A DNA stretch of 64,000 nt, from NCBI GenBank assembly GCA_037257225.1, contig JAYCWP010000036.1, positions 62,001 through 126,000 on the forward strand, written 5' to 3'. How positions within the stretch are numbered: position 1 is the first letter of the stretch; each line of letters starts with the position of its first letter. This stretch comes from Lawsonibacter sp900754605 (lineage in GTDB: Bacteria; Bacillota; Clostridia; Oscillospirales; Oscillospiraceae). Below, in pieces: positions 1 to 8,382 of the stretch. The translations under genes were made by a program, and so were the position numbers. Below the pieces are notes generated by a model. That model had not been told where the DNA came from. It ran no database searches and saw only the letters and a program-made list of their open reading frames with translations.

Positions 1-1238
1 CGCAGCGCATCGATGGGATTTAGTTTTGCCGCTTTATTGGCGGGCAGATAGCCGAACAGTACGCCGATTCCCACAGAGACGCCGAAGCTGATGGCCACAG
101 AGCCAAAGGTGGGTGTGGCGGAGAAGGTAGCTCCTCCCCCCATTTGAGCGGCCAGCATCCCGCCTAACAGAGCTCCTACGCCGGTGGCAAGCAGATAGCC
201 AAGAGCGATGCCCAGCAGCCCGCCGATGGCAGAGGTGGTCCCTGCCTCGATAACAAACTGGCGGCGGATATCTTTCCGCTTGGCTCCCAGGGATTTGCGG
301 ATGCCGATCTCCCGGGTGCGCTCGGTGACGGAGACCAACATGATGTTCATAATGCCGATGCCGCCCACCAGAAGGGAGATGGCAGCGATGGCCACCAGAA
401 CGCCGATAGCCACGCCCATCATGGCATTGATGAGGTTGGCCTGCTCCTCCATAGTCTGGGTGAGATAGGCGTCCATATCCCCCTGAAAGCGGTCATAGAG
501 CATGCTGTCAATGATCTCTTTGGCCTGAGCGGCGGTCTCTCCAGAGGTGCTGGTGAAAACGTACAGGGTCACATACCGGGCACCCATGAGTTCTAGAGCG
601 TTTTCGTAGGGGATGTAGATCTGATCGTCTGGCCCGCCCTTCAGCATCTCACCGGTACTCAGCTGATCCAGCACACCAATGACGGTGTAAGATGCGCCAT
701 TGATGGACAGCGTCTGGCCCAGGGCATCCCCCTGAAAAGCTTCCTGAGCTAGATAGGATCCGATGACGCATACGTTGTTCCGGCGCTCCACATCCAGGAA
801 GGAGAGGAAACGCCCAGAGGTCAGCTTCTGACCACCATCCATAGTCGCCTGGGTCTCATTTTTAAACATGACCTCGCTGACACCGTACAGCTGGGTCTTG
901 TCAAATTTCTCATCCCCACGGCGCAGAGTGGCCTGGAAGGAAACATAGGGAGAAACACCGGTGAGGACATCAGGGTGCTCCTCTACCAGCTGGTACATAT
1001 CGTCCGGATCCAGATCCATGGTGGAGCCGTCACCCCGGCCCCACACATAAGTTTGCATCATGTTGACTCCCAGCTTCTCTACCTGTTCATCCACCATCCC
1101 CTGTACCCCGTTGCCCAGGGCCAGGATGACGATGACCGAGGCCACGCCGATGATGATGCCCAGCATGGTCAGCAGGGAGCGCATTTTGCTGGTGGTCAGG
1201 GACTTCAGCGCCAGGCGGAAGGACTGTCCAAAATTCAT
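1..1238 (-). CDS. MacB-type ABC transporter permease (3' end cut by window edge)
   Basis: Membrane subunit of a MacB/FtsX-type ABC exporter that works with the ATPase and adaptor encoded just upstream. The protein starts MNFGQSFRLALKSL, has one membrane helix near residues 20-40, a large extracytoplasmic domain, and three helices in the last third. The segment read at the window edge, GYLPANKAAKLNPIDALR, is the conserved MacB-type C-terminus, so only a few residues should be missing. The start overlaps the stop of the ATPase gene (ATGA), which indicates translational coupling. The family exports peptides, antibiotics or cell-envelope compounds in Gram-positives; the substrate here is unknown. 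Confidence 0.9.
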   Translation of the reverse strand, partial: MNFGQSFRLALKSLTTSKMRSLLTMLGIIIGVASVIVILALGNGVQGMVDEQVEKLGVNMMQTYVWGRGDGSTMDLDPDDMYQLVEEHPDVLTGVSPYVSFQATLRRGDEKFDKTQLYGVSEVMFKNETQATMDGGQKLTSGRFLSFLDVERRNNVCVIGSYLAQEAFQGDALGQTLSINGASYTVIGVLDQLSTGEMLKGGPDDQIYIPYENALELMGARYVTLYVFTSTSGETAAQAKEIIDSMLYDRFQGDMDAYLTQTMEEQANLINAMMGVAIGVLVAIAAISLLVGGIGIMNIMLVSVTERTREIGIRKSLGAKRKDIRRQFVIEAGTTSAIGGLLGIALGYLLATGVGALLGGMLAAQMGGGATFSATPTFGSVAISFGVSVGIGVLFGYLPANKAAKLNPIDAL

Positions 1239-1990
1239 GCCGTTCCCTCCTGTTCCGTCCCGTCTCCCTCCGGTGCCTCATCGGGTTGGACCACTGCCCG
1301 GGGGTCGTGGGCGTCCCCGTCATAAATGATCCTGCCGTCCTGAAGGCGGATGATCCGGTCGGCCCGGACGGCGATGGAGTTGTCATGGGTAATGAGTACC
1401 ACCGTGTCCCCTTCCCGGTTCAGCTGCTTTAAAAAGCCCAGTACTTCCCGTCCGGTGCGGGAGTCCAATGCACCGGTAGGCTCGTCAGCCAGGATCACCG
1501 ATGGATTGCCTGCTAAGGCACGGGCGATGGAGACACGCTGCTGCTGACCGCCGGAGAGCTGGGAGGGCAGGTGCTTCCGCTTGTCTGCCAGTCCGACTCG
1601 TTCCAGAGAGCGAATCGCCCGCTCCCGGCGCTCCTCCGACGGGACCCCTGCGTACAGAAGGGGAAGTTCCACATTTTCAAGCACAGACAGCTTTGGGATC
1701 AGATTGTACTGCTGGAAGATAAAGCCCAGCATTTTGTTTCGGATCTCCGCCTGCTGGTCATCGTCCATGGTGGATACATCTACGCCTCCTAGATGGTACG
1801 AACCGGAAGTGGGGACATCCAGACAGCCGATGATGTTCATGGCGGTGGACTTGCCTGAGCCGGAGGAGCCTACGATCGCCACGAACTCCCCCTGGTCGAT
1901 GGAGAGGCTGACGCCGTCCAGGGCGTGGACCGTCTCATCTCCCATGGGATAGATCTTATAGACGTCTTTCAATTCGATCAGATGTGTCAC
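1235..1990 (-). CDS. MacB-type ABC transporter ATP-binding protein
   Basis: 251-residue ATPase that powers the neighbouring permease. Visible motifs are Walker A GSSGSGKS (about residues 41-48), the signature LSGGQQQR (145-152), Walker B VILADEPTGALD (165-176) and the switch THD (201-203). The DEPTGALD form is typical of the LolD/MacB class of exporters. The start is a GTG six bases after the adaptor stop region, with GGGAGG about nine bases upstream. The gene lies in the order adaptor-ATPase-permease usual for this exporter class. The acidic C-terminal tail (about residues 228-251) is longer than in many relatives and has no assigned function. Confidence 0.95.
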   Translation of the reverse strand: MTHLIELKDVYKIYPMGDETVHALDGVSLSIDQGEFVAIVGSSGSGKSTAMNIIGCLDVPTSGSYHLGGVDVSTMDDDQQAEIRNKMLGFIFQQYNLIPKLSVLENVELPLLYAGVPSEERRERAIRSLERVGLADKRKHLPSQLSGGQQQRVSIARALAGNPSVILADEPTGALDSRTGREVLGFLKQLNREGDTVVLITHDNSIAVRADRIIRLQDGRIIYDGDAHDPRAVVQPDEAPEGDGTEQEGTA

Positions 1991-1995
1991 GAAGC

Positions 1996-3636
1996 TCAGC
2001 CTCCCGAAGCCATCACGGCGGTAGATCCGGCAGAGCCCTCCGGCGATTGAATGGGAACCAGGACAGTCTCCCCCTCCTCCAGGCCGGATAGGACCTCTAC
2101 ATAGTCCTGACTGCTGCGGCCCAGCTCCACCTGGCGTGTCTCCAGCTTGGCGGGATCGAGCACGGAACCGTCCTCCCCCAAGGCCCCATCTTGGGCAACC
2201 AGGACCGTATTGCCGCCGGAGACAGCAGGGGTGGGGATACAGAGTGCCTGCTGTGCCTGCTCTACGATGATGTCGGCGGACACGTTCATGCCGGGGTTGA
2301 GGGCTCCGTACTCTGAGAGCAGAATGGTGACCGGATAAGTGGTGAAACCATCCGTAGTGGTCCCGTTGATGTTTACCTTCTCTACGGTACCAAGGAAGGT
2401 CTCGCCGGGAAGGGCCTCGGCGGTGATCTCCACGCTCTGGCCGGGCAGGATCTTGCCGATCTCCAGCTCACTGACATTCATTTTCAGCTCCAGCTGCTCC
2501 AGGTCGTAGATCACAGCCAGCGCCCCGGACTCGCTGCCATCCAGCTGGTCCCCGGCCTTCAGATTCTTTTCTATCACTGTGCCTGAGATGGGGGAGGTGA
2601 TGGTGTAGTTCTCCAGGACCTCCTGGGCGCTCTGGAGGGAGAGTTGTGCGTTCTGGAGGGAGAGGGCGGCGTTTTGCAGGGCTGTCTCCGCAGAGGAGCC
2701 GCCCAGCGTGGCTAGAAGATCTCCGCCGGAGACCCTGCTGCCCACCGAAACGTTCAGGGCAGTGACCTCGCCCCCGGACTGAGCGGTGATGGTCTGGTTC
2801 AGGCGGGCCTCAAAGGTACCGCCCGCGGCACAGGAGACGGTTCCCACTTTGGTGGTGGCACTGGTGGACTCGGTGAGTGCACCTGGATTATTGACCCGGA
2901 TTTTTACCTGCCGGATCAGGGCGCCGCCGCTGCCCACTTGATCTGCTCCGGCTACATACTCCACAGTGCCTGGCAGGATCTCCATAGTACCTGCCAGGGT
3001 GACCTGGGCGCTCTGTCCCACAGAGATTCGGGATGCGTCAGCAGACTGAAAGGGGAGTGTGAGGGTCATAGAGGCAGTGTCGGAGATGTCTGCAATGGGG
3101 GAACCAGCGGAGACCAGATCCCCTTTTTTGACATACAGCTTCTGCACGATGCCAGAGCCGGAGGCCCTGGGCCGCAGGCCATCTGCGGTGCTGTCATAGG
3201 TCAGCTGGGCCTGCTGGACGGCCAGCTGGGCCTGCTCCAGGGCGGTGGCGGCACTGCCTGGATCGATGCGGTAGAGCAGTTGCCCCTTTTCCACCTGATC
3301 ACCGTCCTGGAAGGGGGACTCCAGGATCTCGCCGGAAACCAGTGCCCCCACCTGGTAGGACTCGATGGGAGTCATAGTGCCGGAGCCGTCCACCGAGACG
3401 GTCAGATCCTGACGCTGAACCGTAACAGACTGATACTGTCCGGAGGAGGCTGCGGGGCCGCCGAAGAGCATGGGGCGCAGGAGCAAAAAGAGTATCACTG
3501 CGGCGGCGAGGATCAGGATCAGACGCTTGAGCCATTTCTTGCGCTTTTTGGGTAGCTGGAAGCGGGGACCGGAGGAGATGTGCACCGGTACCTCCGGCTG
3601 TACCGGTGCTTCCGGGGTAAGTTGTGTGGTTTCCAT
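1996..3636 (-). CDS. HlyD/MacA-like periplasmic-adaptor-type efflux subunit
   Basis: 546-residue membrane-fusion protein of the RND/MacA type, first gene of the exporter operon. It has a proline-rich cytoplasmic N-terminus, one membrane helix at about residues 38-55, then paired lipoyl-like halves around long alanine/glutamine-rich coiled-coil stretches (AQLAVQQAQL and ALSLQNAQLSLQSAQ) and a C-terminal beta-barrel region. It is longer than typical 400-residue Gram-positive adaptors because a second lipoyl/coiled-coil segment is present between about residues 280 and 360. The start is supported by AAGGAG eight bases upstream. In Firmicutes such adaptors are thought to present substrate to, or stabilise, the MacB-like pump. 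Confidence 0.9.
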   Translation of the reverse strand: METTQLTPEAPVQPEVPVHISSGPRFQLPKKRKKWLKRLILILAAAVILFLLLRPMLFGGPAASSGQYQSVTVQRQDLTVSVDGSGTMTPIESYQVGALVSGEILESPFQDGDQVEKGQLLYRIDPGSAATALEQAQLAVQQAQLTYDSTADGLRPRASGSGIVQKLYVKKGDLVSAGSPIADISDTASMTLTLPFQSADASRISVGQSAQVTLAGTMEILPGTVEYVAGADQVGSGGALIRQVKIRVNNPGALTESTSATTKVGTVSCAAGGTFEARLNQTITAQSGGEVTALNVSVGSRVSGGDLLATLGGSSAETALQNAALSLQNAQLSLQSAQEVLENYTITSPISGTVIEKNLKAGDQLDGSESGALAVIYDLEQLELKMNVSELEIGKILPGQSVEITAEALPGETFLGTVEKVNINGTTTDGFTTYPVTILLSEYGALNPGMNVSADIIVEQAQQALCIPTPAVSGGNTVLVAQDGALGEDGSVLDPAKLETRQVELGRSSQDYVEVLSGLEEGETVLVPIQSPEGSAGSTAVMASGG

Positions 3637-3792
3637 GGCATTGACTCCTTACTATGTACAGATGTCCAGAGCGCCGTCTGTGGGCGCAGTTCGGGGCGGG
3701 ACGCCCCAAAAGTTGTCTCTATCTTACTGCGGGGGGATTAGCTTTCCCGAAAGAAAGGCTTAAATTTTCATTAAATTTTGCCTGGCGGCTTT

Positions 3793-3823
3793 ACGGTACA
3801 CCTTCCACCTGGGGGAAGGTCAA
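3793..3823 (-). promoter_or_regulatory. MerR-family-type promoter/operator before the MacAB-like operon
   Basis: On the minus strand a -35 element TTGACC (3818-3823) is followed by an inverted repeat ACCTTCC-N7-GGAAGGT (3800-3820) that fills a long spacer. With a weak -10 TACCGT at 3793-3798 the spacer is 19 bases. Long spacers filled by a dyad are the hallmark of MerR-family activated promoters, and the half-sites match those of the CueR copA operator as I recall it. The promoter points toward the adaptor gene and leaves a leader of about 150 bases. No MerR gene lies next to it in this window. Confidence 0.65.
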
Positions 3824-3854
3824 GGAAAAAATAGCAGGGCGAGTTATTTCAGAA

Positions 3855-3897
3855 GGAAAAACACCCCGAGGCGTCTGGATGGACGTCTCGGGGTGTT
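3855..3897 (-). terminator. Intrinsic terminator after the HAD phosphatase
   Basis: The arms AACACCCCGAGGCGTC (3860-3875) and GACGTCTCGGGGTGTT (3882-3897) form a 16-bp stem with one G-T wobble. On the minus strand it is followed by TTTTTCC. It separates the phosphatase gene from the efflux promoter. Confidence 0.85.
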
Positions 3898-3904
3898 GAG
3901 TGGG

Positions 3905-4708
3905 TTAATCAAGGCAGGAGAGGATGGCCTGGGCAGCGCCGTCATGGCTGTTGTCTGGTACTGTGTAGGCGGCGGCTGCCTGCACCTGAGGGGAGGCATT
4001 CCCCATAGCGATGGGGCGGCCTACCGCCCGGAGCATCTCCAGGTCGTTGGCGCTGTCTCCTACGGCAGCGCAGCGCTCCAGAGGGATGCCCCACATCAGG
4101 GCGAGGAGGGCCAGGGTGCGGCCCTTGTTCACCCCGGCGGGGACCAGCTCGAAGTCGTGGTCGTTGGAGGCGGTGAGAGATACGCCAGGCAGAGCGGCCA
4201 GTTCATCCAGGGGATAGCCTCCCGGCTTTTGGTCTCCGTGAAGTTTGGTAAGTGGTAGGTTGTGTGCTGCCAGATAGGCCAAGGGATCCGGAGTGTCAAT
4301 GGCGTGGCGGTGAAAGACAGAGTGTGGGTAGGTGCGCTGGAGGGAGCGGCGGGAAAAGGGATCCAGAAGGATTTCCTCTGCGGCGAAGATCATCAGTTCG
4401 ATGTCCTGATCCAGGCACATTTGCAGGGCACGCCGCCCGGTTTCCTCCGGAAGATCCCACCGGCGCAGGTGGCTTCCAGTGCGGGCATCGCACAGGGCAG
4501 CGCCCCCAAGGCAGACGGCCAGGTTGTCGCATCCTGCCAGCTGTGAGAAGTACGCCGCCTCTGCGCCGGAGCGGCCGGTGGAAAGCACCACCTTGATCCC
4601 GGAGTCTCGGGCAGTCTTTACAGCTTCCAGGGCAGCAGGGGAGACCTCCCCAGCCGGATCCAGGAAGGTGCCGTCCAGATCCAGGGCGATCAAATCGATT
4701 TTTCCCAT
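3905..4708 (-). CDS. Cof-type HAD-superfamily phosphatase
   Basis: 267-residue hydrolase of the Cof/YidA subfamily, which dephosphorylates small sugar phosphates or cofactor phosphates in the cytoplasm. Motif I is DLDGT at residues 10-14 with the nucleophile Asp10 and acid/base Asp12. A threonine/serine motif II follows (LSTGRS, about residue 42). Motif IV is GDSANDLEML near residue 217. The lysine-containing cap region lies between. Length fits the family. The substrate cannot be told from sequence. The gene ends at a strong terminator and probably has its own transcript or reads through from feoB. Confidence 0.9.
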   Translation of the reverse strand: MGKIDLIALDLDGTFLDPAGEVSPAALEAVKTARDSGIKVVLSTGRSGAEAAYFSQLAGCDNLAVCLGGAALCDARTGSHLRRWDLPEETGRRALQMCLDQDIELMIFAAEEILLDPFSRRSLQRTYPHSVFHRHAIDTPDPLAYLAAHNLPLTKLHGDQKPGGYPLDELAALPGVSLTASNDHDFELVPAGVNKGRTLALLALMWGIPLERCAAVGDSANDLEMLRAVGRPIAMGNASPQVQAAAAYTVPDNSHDGAAQAILSCLD

Positions 4709-4725
4709 GAAATATCATACCTTTC

Positions 4726-4762
4726 AGCCCGCCGGAGCAGAAGCGAACCGTTCCGGCGGGCT
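4726..4762 (-). terminator. Hairpin between feoB and the HAD gene, possible terminator
   Basis: AGCCCGCCGGA (4726-4736) pairs with TCCGGCGGGCT (4752-4762), an 11-bp perfect stem. The downstream minus-strand sequence is not rich in T, so termination would be weak; it may only shape or stabilise the mRNA end. Confidence 0.45.
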
Positions 4763-4792
4763 ATGTCAGAAATTGCAGGGGGTGAGGCTAAA

Positions 4793-7204
4793 TCACACAA
4801 AGCCCAGCAGCAGGCCGACAGTATGGACCAGGAATGCGGCAATGTATGCCATGCCGATCTGCCAGACGATGGAGAATATAGTCCACTTGGCGCTGTTCAT
4901 CTCACGGGCAAGTGTAGACACTGCTGCTACACAGGGGACATACAACAGAATGAATACCAGCATGGAGAGGGCGGACAGGGGGGTAAAACCGGTCATGGCG
5001 GCAGCCACCTGGGCGCTGGTAGCGGTAAGAGCGAAGCCGTAGAACATAGAAAGGGAGGAAACGACCATCTCCTTGGCGACAAGGCCGGTGAGCAGAGCCA
5101 CTGCCGCTTGCCAGAAGCCGAAGCCTAGGGGGGCGAAGATGGGGGCAATCCAGCTGCCCAGAGTTCCCAGCATAGATTGGGCTGCGTCATCCACCATGTG
5201 CAGGGAGAAGTCGAAGGACTGAAGTAGCCACAGTACCATGGACATCAGCAGGATCAGGGTGCCAGCCTTGATGAGGAAGCCCTTTACCTTTTGCCATACA
5301 TGCGTGGCAATATTTTCAAAGGAAGGCAGGCGGTAGGGAGGCAGCTCCAGCACGAAGGGAGCGGGTTCTCCGGCAAAGAGGGTGCGCTTGAAAAGAATAC
5401 CGGACAGGATTCCTACCAGCATACCGAGCACATAAAGCCCAAAAATTACCAGCCCGGCCCAAGGGCCGAAGAAGGCACCGGCGATCATTCCGTAGACGGG
5501 CAGTTTAGCCGAGCAGGACATGAAGGGGACCAGGAGAATGGTCATCCGCCGATCCTTCTCATTTTCCATGGTTCGGGCACCCATAATAGCAGGGACAGAG
5601 CAGCCAAAGCCCATGAGCATGGGGATAAAGGCTTTTCCGCTTAGTCCGAAGCGGCGCAGTAGCCGATCCATGATGAAAGCAGCCCGGGACATATAGCCCG
5701 AGTCCTCTAGGAAGGACAGGAAAAAGAACAGAAGGGCGATTTGGGGCAGGAAGGAGAGTACACCGCCCACTCCGGCGATGATGCCATCACACACCAGACT
5801 GATGAGGACAGGGGAGACGCCGGCGGTGGTCAGGGTCCCGTCCAGCCAGCCGGAAAACAGGTCGATCAGGGCGCTGACGCCGTTTTGCAGCCAGGAGCCA
5901 AAAGGACCGAAGGTGATGACGAACATGGCCAGCATGGCACACAGAAACAGGGGGAGGGCGGTGTACTTGCCGGTGACCACCCGGTCGATCCGCTCGCTGA
6001 GGGTGGGGCCGGAGGCCGTGTGTCCCTTGACCACGGAGGAATTGACCACCCGCTCGATGTATTGATATCGGCTGTCGGCGATGAGAGTCTCACGATCGCC
6101 CAGGTCATTGGAGCCCTCATACTCAGCGATGATCCCTTGCAGCTCCTCTTGCACTGCCCGGGGCAGATGCAGGGCCTCCTCCACCAAGGTGTCTCCCTCC
6201 AGCAGCTTGATGGCTGACCAGTGAGCTGGTAAGTGGGCGGCATAGGCGTAGTCATGGAGAAGTTCCCCCATGCGGTGGTGGATATCATGGGTGAAGCTGT
6301 CATACAGGTCATCCGGTTCAAAGGTATAGCCCAAATGCATCTGCCGGTGAGCCATCTGGAGCAGCTCGTCCAGTCCCTGTCCCGTCTTAGCGATGATAGG
6401 GACCACGGGGATACCCAGCTGCCGGGAGAGGTGGTCTACATCGATAGTGTCTCCCCGGGCTTCGACCTCGTCCATAAAGTTTAAAGCCAGCACCAGAGGA
6501 CGCTCCAACTCAAGAAGCTGGACGGTCAGATAGAGATTGCGCTCCAGATTGGTGGCATCCACGATGTTCAGGATGGCGTCCGGCCCCTCGCCGATGATAA
6601 AGTCCCGGGCAACGATCTCCTCCATGGAGTAGGGGGACAGAGAGTAGATCCCCGGCAGATCCACCACGGTCAATTCACGGTCGCCCAGGCGGGCAATGCC
6701 TTCTTTTTTCTCTACGGTCACCCCAGGCCAGTTGCCCACATATTGGTTGGAACCTGTGAGGGCATTAAACAGGGTGGTTTTTCCGCAGTTGGGATTGCCG
6801 GCCAGAGCGATACGCATCGGGCGGCTGTCGTGGGCACTATGATCATAGGGACGCTCGTGCTGCTCCAGTTCGTGGACGTGGTCCTGAAGCTGTTTGCGGG
6901 TCCGCTCTGGATCGGTGCGGCGGGAGGACGTTTCACGATTGGTGGGGCGGCGAGGTGCGCCAATTTGGATTTGGGCGGCATCGTCCTTCCGCAGGGACAG
7001 TTCATAGCCGCGAAGGGAGACCTCCAGCGGGTCGCCTAAGGGAGCGACCTTGGTCACTTTCACTGTGGTTCCCGGGGTCAGACCCATATCCACCAGCCGG
7101 TGCTTGACCGCCCCTGACTGATTGCCTACAGACAGGATCATGCCGCTCTGTCCGGGGGCGAGATCCTGGAGGGTGCGGGGGGAATTGGACTGTTGTTGTT
7201 CCAT
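4793..7204 (-). CDS. feoB: Ferrous iron transporter FeoB with fused N-terminal FeoA domain
   Basis: 803-residue Fe(II) uptake protein. Residues about 10-82 are a FeoA (SH3-like) domain, followed by a charged linker and then the FeoB G protein with G1 GNPNCGKT (136-143), a G3 DLPGIYSL motif and a G4 NFMD motif. The C-terminal half holds the two Gate regions and the membrane core, including SFLEDSGYMSRAAF and GFGCSVPAIMGART. FeoA and FeoB are separate proteins in enterobacteria, and the fusion is known in some anaerobes. The start has AAGGAG four bases upstream. The gene is divergent from the ABC/cbi operon. The main metal importer of the window, it probably acts alone because no feoC is seen. 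Confidence 0.96.
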   Translation of the reverse strand: MEQQQSNSPRTLQDLAPGQSGMILSVGNQSGAVKHRLVDMGLTPGTTVKVTKVAPLGDPLEVSLRGYELSLRKDDAAQIQIGAPRRPTNRETSSRRTDPERTRKQLQDHVHELEQHERPYDHSAHDSRPMRIALAGNPNCGKTTLFNALTGSNQYVGNWPGVTVEKKEGIARLGDRELTVVDLPGIYSLSPYSMEEIVARDFIIGEGPDAILNIVDATNLERNLYLTVQLLELERPLVLALNFMDEVEARGDTIDVDHLSRQLGIPVVPIIAKTGQGLDELLQMAHRQMHLGYTFEPDDLYDSFTHDIHHRMGELLHDYAYAAHLPAHWSAIKLLEGDTLVEEALHLPRAVQEELQGIIAEYEGSNDLGDRETLIADSRYQYIERVVNSSVVKGHTASGPTLSERIDRVVTGKYTALPLFLCAMLAMFVITFGPFGSWLQNGVSALIDLFSGWLDGTLTTAGVSPVLISLVCDGIIAGVGGVLSFLPQIALLFFFLSFLEDSGYMSRAAFIMDRLLRRFGLSGKAFIPMLMGFGCSVPAIMGARTMENEKDRRMTILLVPFMSCSAKLPVYGMIAGAFFGPWAGLVIFGLYVLGMLVGILSGILFKRTLFAGEPAPFVLELPPYRLPSFENIATHVWQKVKGFLIKAGTLILLMSMVLWLLQSFDFSLHMVDDAAQSMLGTLGSWIAPIFAPLGFGFWQAAVALLTGLVAKEMVVSSLSMFYGFALTATSAQVAAAMTGFTPLSALSMLVFILLYVPCVAAVSTLAREMNSAKWTIFSIVWQIGMAYIAAFLVHTVGLLLGFV

Positions 7205-7254
7205 GATGCTCCTTCTTTCCGATCCCGCGGTTGGCCCAGGGATCGATTGGCTTT

Positions 7255-7283
7255 ATTTTAACGAAAAAAATGGGAATTTTCAA
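7255..7283 (-). promoter_or_regulatory. Promoter of feoB
   Basis: -35 TTGAAA (7278-7283) and -10 TAAAAT (7255-7260) on the minus strand, with a 17-base spacer. The start of feoB lies about 50 bases downstream. I see no clear Fur or DtxR palindrome. Confidence 0.65.
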
Positions 7284-7329
7284 GACGAAGGAGAAACTTT
7301 GGAGAAGGTGGAAAAAAGATAGGGGCGGA

Positions 7330-7359
7330 CTGGCACACCGAAAGCAAATATGGTAAAAT
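7330..7359 (+). promoter_or_regulatory. Probable extended -10 promoter of the ABC/cbi operon
   Basis: TGGTAAAAT at 7351-7359 is an extended -10, with a poor -35 (CTGGCA, 7330-7335) 18 bases upstream. It precedes the first gene by about 45 bases, which leaves no room for a riboswitch in the leader. Confidence 0.5.
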
Positions 7360-7404
7360 AACAGATAAACTTTTTCAGAGAGATCACAGTTCAGAAAGGA
7401 ACGG

Positions 7405-8382
7405 ATGAGAATGAAACGCTTGATTGCGATCCTGGCGGCAGCGATGATGCTGTTGACCGCCTGTACCTCCGGAGGCGGGAGTGCCTCCGTCCCTGCGGCC
7501 TCCGCTGGAGCGGAGCAAAGCGCCCAGGGGACCTGTGCCTTTACCGACAGCCTGGGGAATCACATAGAACTGGAGCAGCCTCCCAAGCGGGTAGCGGCTC
7601 TGCTGGGCAGCTATGCCGAGACCTGGCTGCTGGCTGGAGGAGAGGTAGTTGCGGTCACTCAGGACGCCTATGACGAGCGGGGGCTGGAACTTCCGAAGGA
7701 AACTGTGAATCTGGGAGCAAACCAACAGCCTGATCTGGAGTCCCTGTTTGCCGCCGAGCCAGACTTGGTTCTGCTCACCCCGGATTTGGATGGACAGATG
7801 GCGCTGAAAGATAGTCTGGAGGCCGCCGGGATCCCTGCTGCCTGGTTTAAGGTGGAGACCTTTGCTGACTATTTGAATATGCTGAAGATCTGTACGGATT
7901 TGACTGGACGGTCCGATCTGTATCAGAAAAATGGGCTGGATATCCAGAGTGACATCGATGCAGCGATCGCATCCGTACCGGAAGGGGACGGCCCCTCTGT
8001 GCTGCTGCTGCGAGCCTATTCCAGCGGGGTGCGGGCTAAAAACAGTGACAACATCGCTGGGGCGATCCTGAAAGATCTGGGGGCGAAGAATATCGCCGAC
8101 AGCGACAGCAGGCTGCTGGAGGACCTTCAGATGGAGGCTATCTTGGCTGCTGACCCGGAGTTCATCTTCGTCACTACCATGGGTGCCAGTCAGGAGGCTG
8201 CCCTCAAGAGTTTGGACGAGCTTCTCCACAGCGACCCAGCCTGGCAGACCCTCACCGCGGTGAAAGAGGGCCGTGTGGATGTGCTGCCCAAGGATCTGTT
8301 CCACTACAAGCCAAACGCCCGCTGGGGCGAGAGTTATCAGATGTTGGCGGAGCTGATGTATGGAAACGGCGAGACGGCATAA
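7405..8382 (+). CDS. ABC transporter substrate-binding lipoprotein (siderophore/corrinoid class)
   Basis: 325-residue binding protein of the FepB/BtuF class. It has a lipoprotein signal with lipobox LTAC at Cys20, a serine/alanine-rich linker, and a periplasmic_binding_2 fold starting with GNHIELEQPPKRVAALLGS. The first ATG is 4 bases after AAAGGA; a second ATG at 7411 is also possible. It overlaps the permease gene by 23 bases. Family members bind ferric siderophores, haem, cobalamin or metal chelates. Because the same operon makes the corrin ring, a corrinoid or cobalt-chelate ligand is plausible, but iron chelates cannot be excluded. Confidence 0.9.
   Translation: MRMKRLIAILAAAMMLLTACTSGGGSASVPAASAGAEQSAQGTCAFTDSLGNHIELEQPPKRVAALLGSYAETWLLAGGEVVAVTQDAYDERGLELPKETVNLGANQQPDLESLFAAEPDLVLLTPDLDGQMALKDSLEAAGIPAAWFKVETFADYLNMLKICTDLTGRSDLYQKNGLDIQSDIDAAIASVPEGDGPSVLLLRAYSSGVRAKNSDNIAGAILKDLGAKNIADSDSRLLEDLQMEAILAADPEFIFVTTMGASQEAALKSLDELLHSDPAWQTLTAVKEGRVDVLPKDLFHYKPNARWGESYQMLAELMYGNGETA

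Noticed and set aside
7205..7404. Possible cobalamin riboswitch before the cbi operon
   Set aside because: I looked for the B12 box and the other conserved loops and found none; the promoter leaves a leader of about 45 bases.
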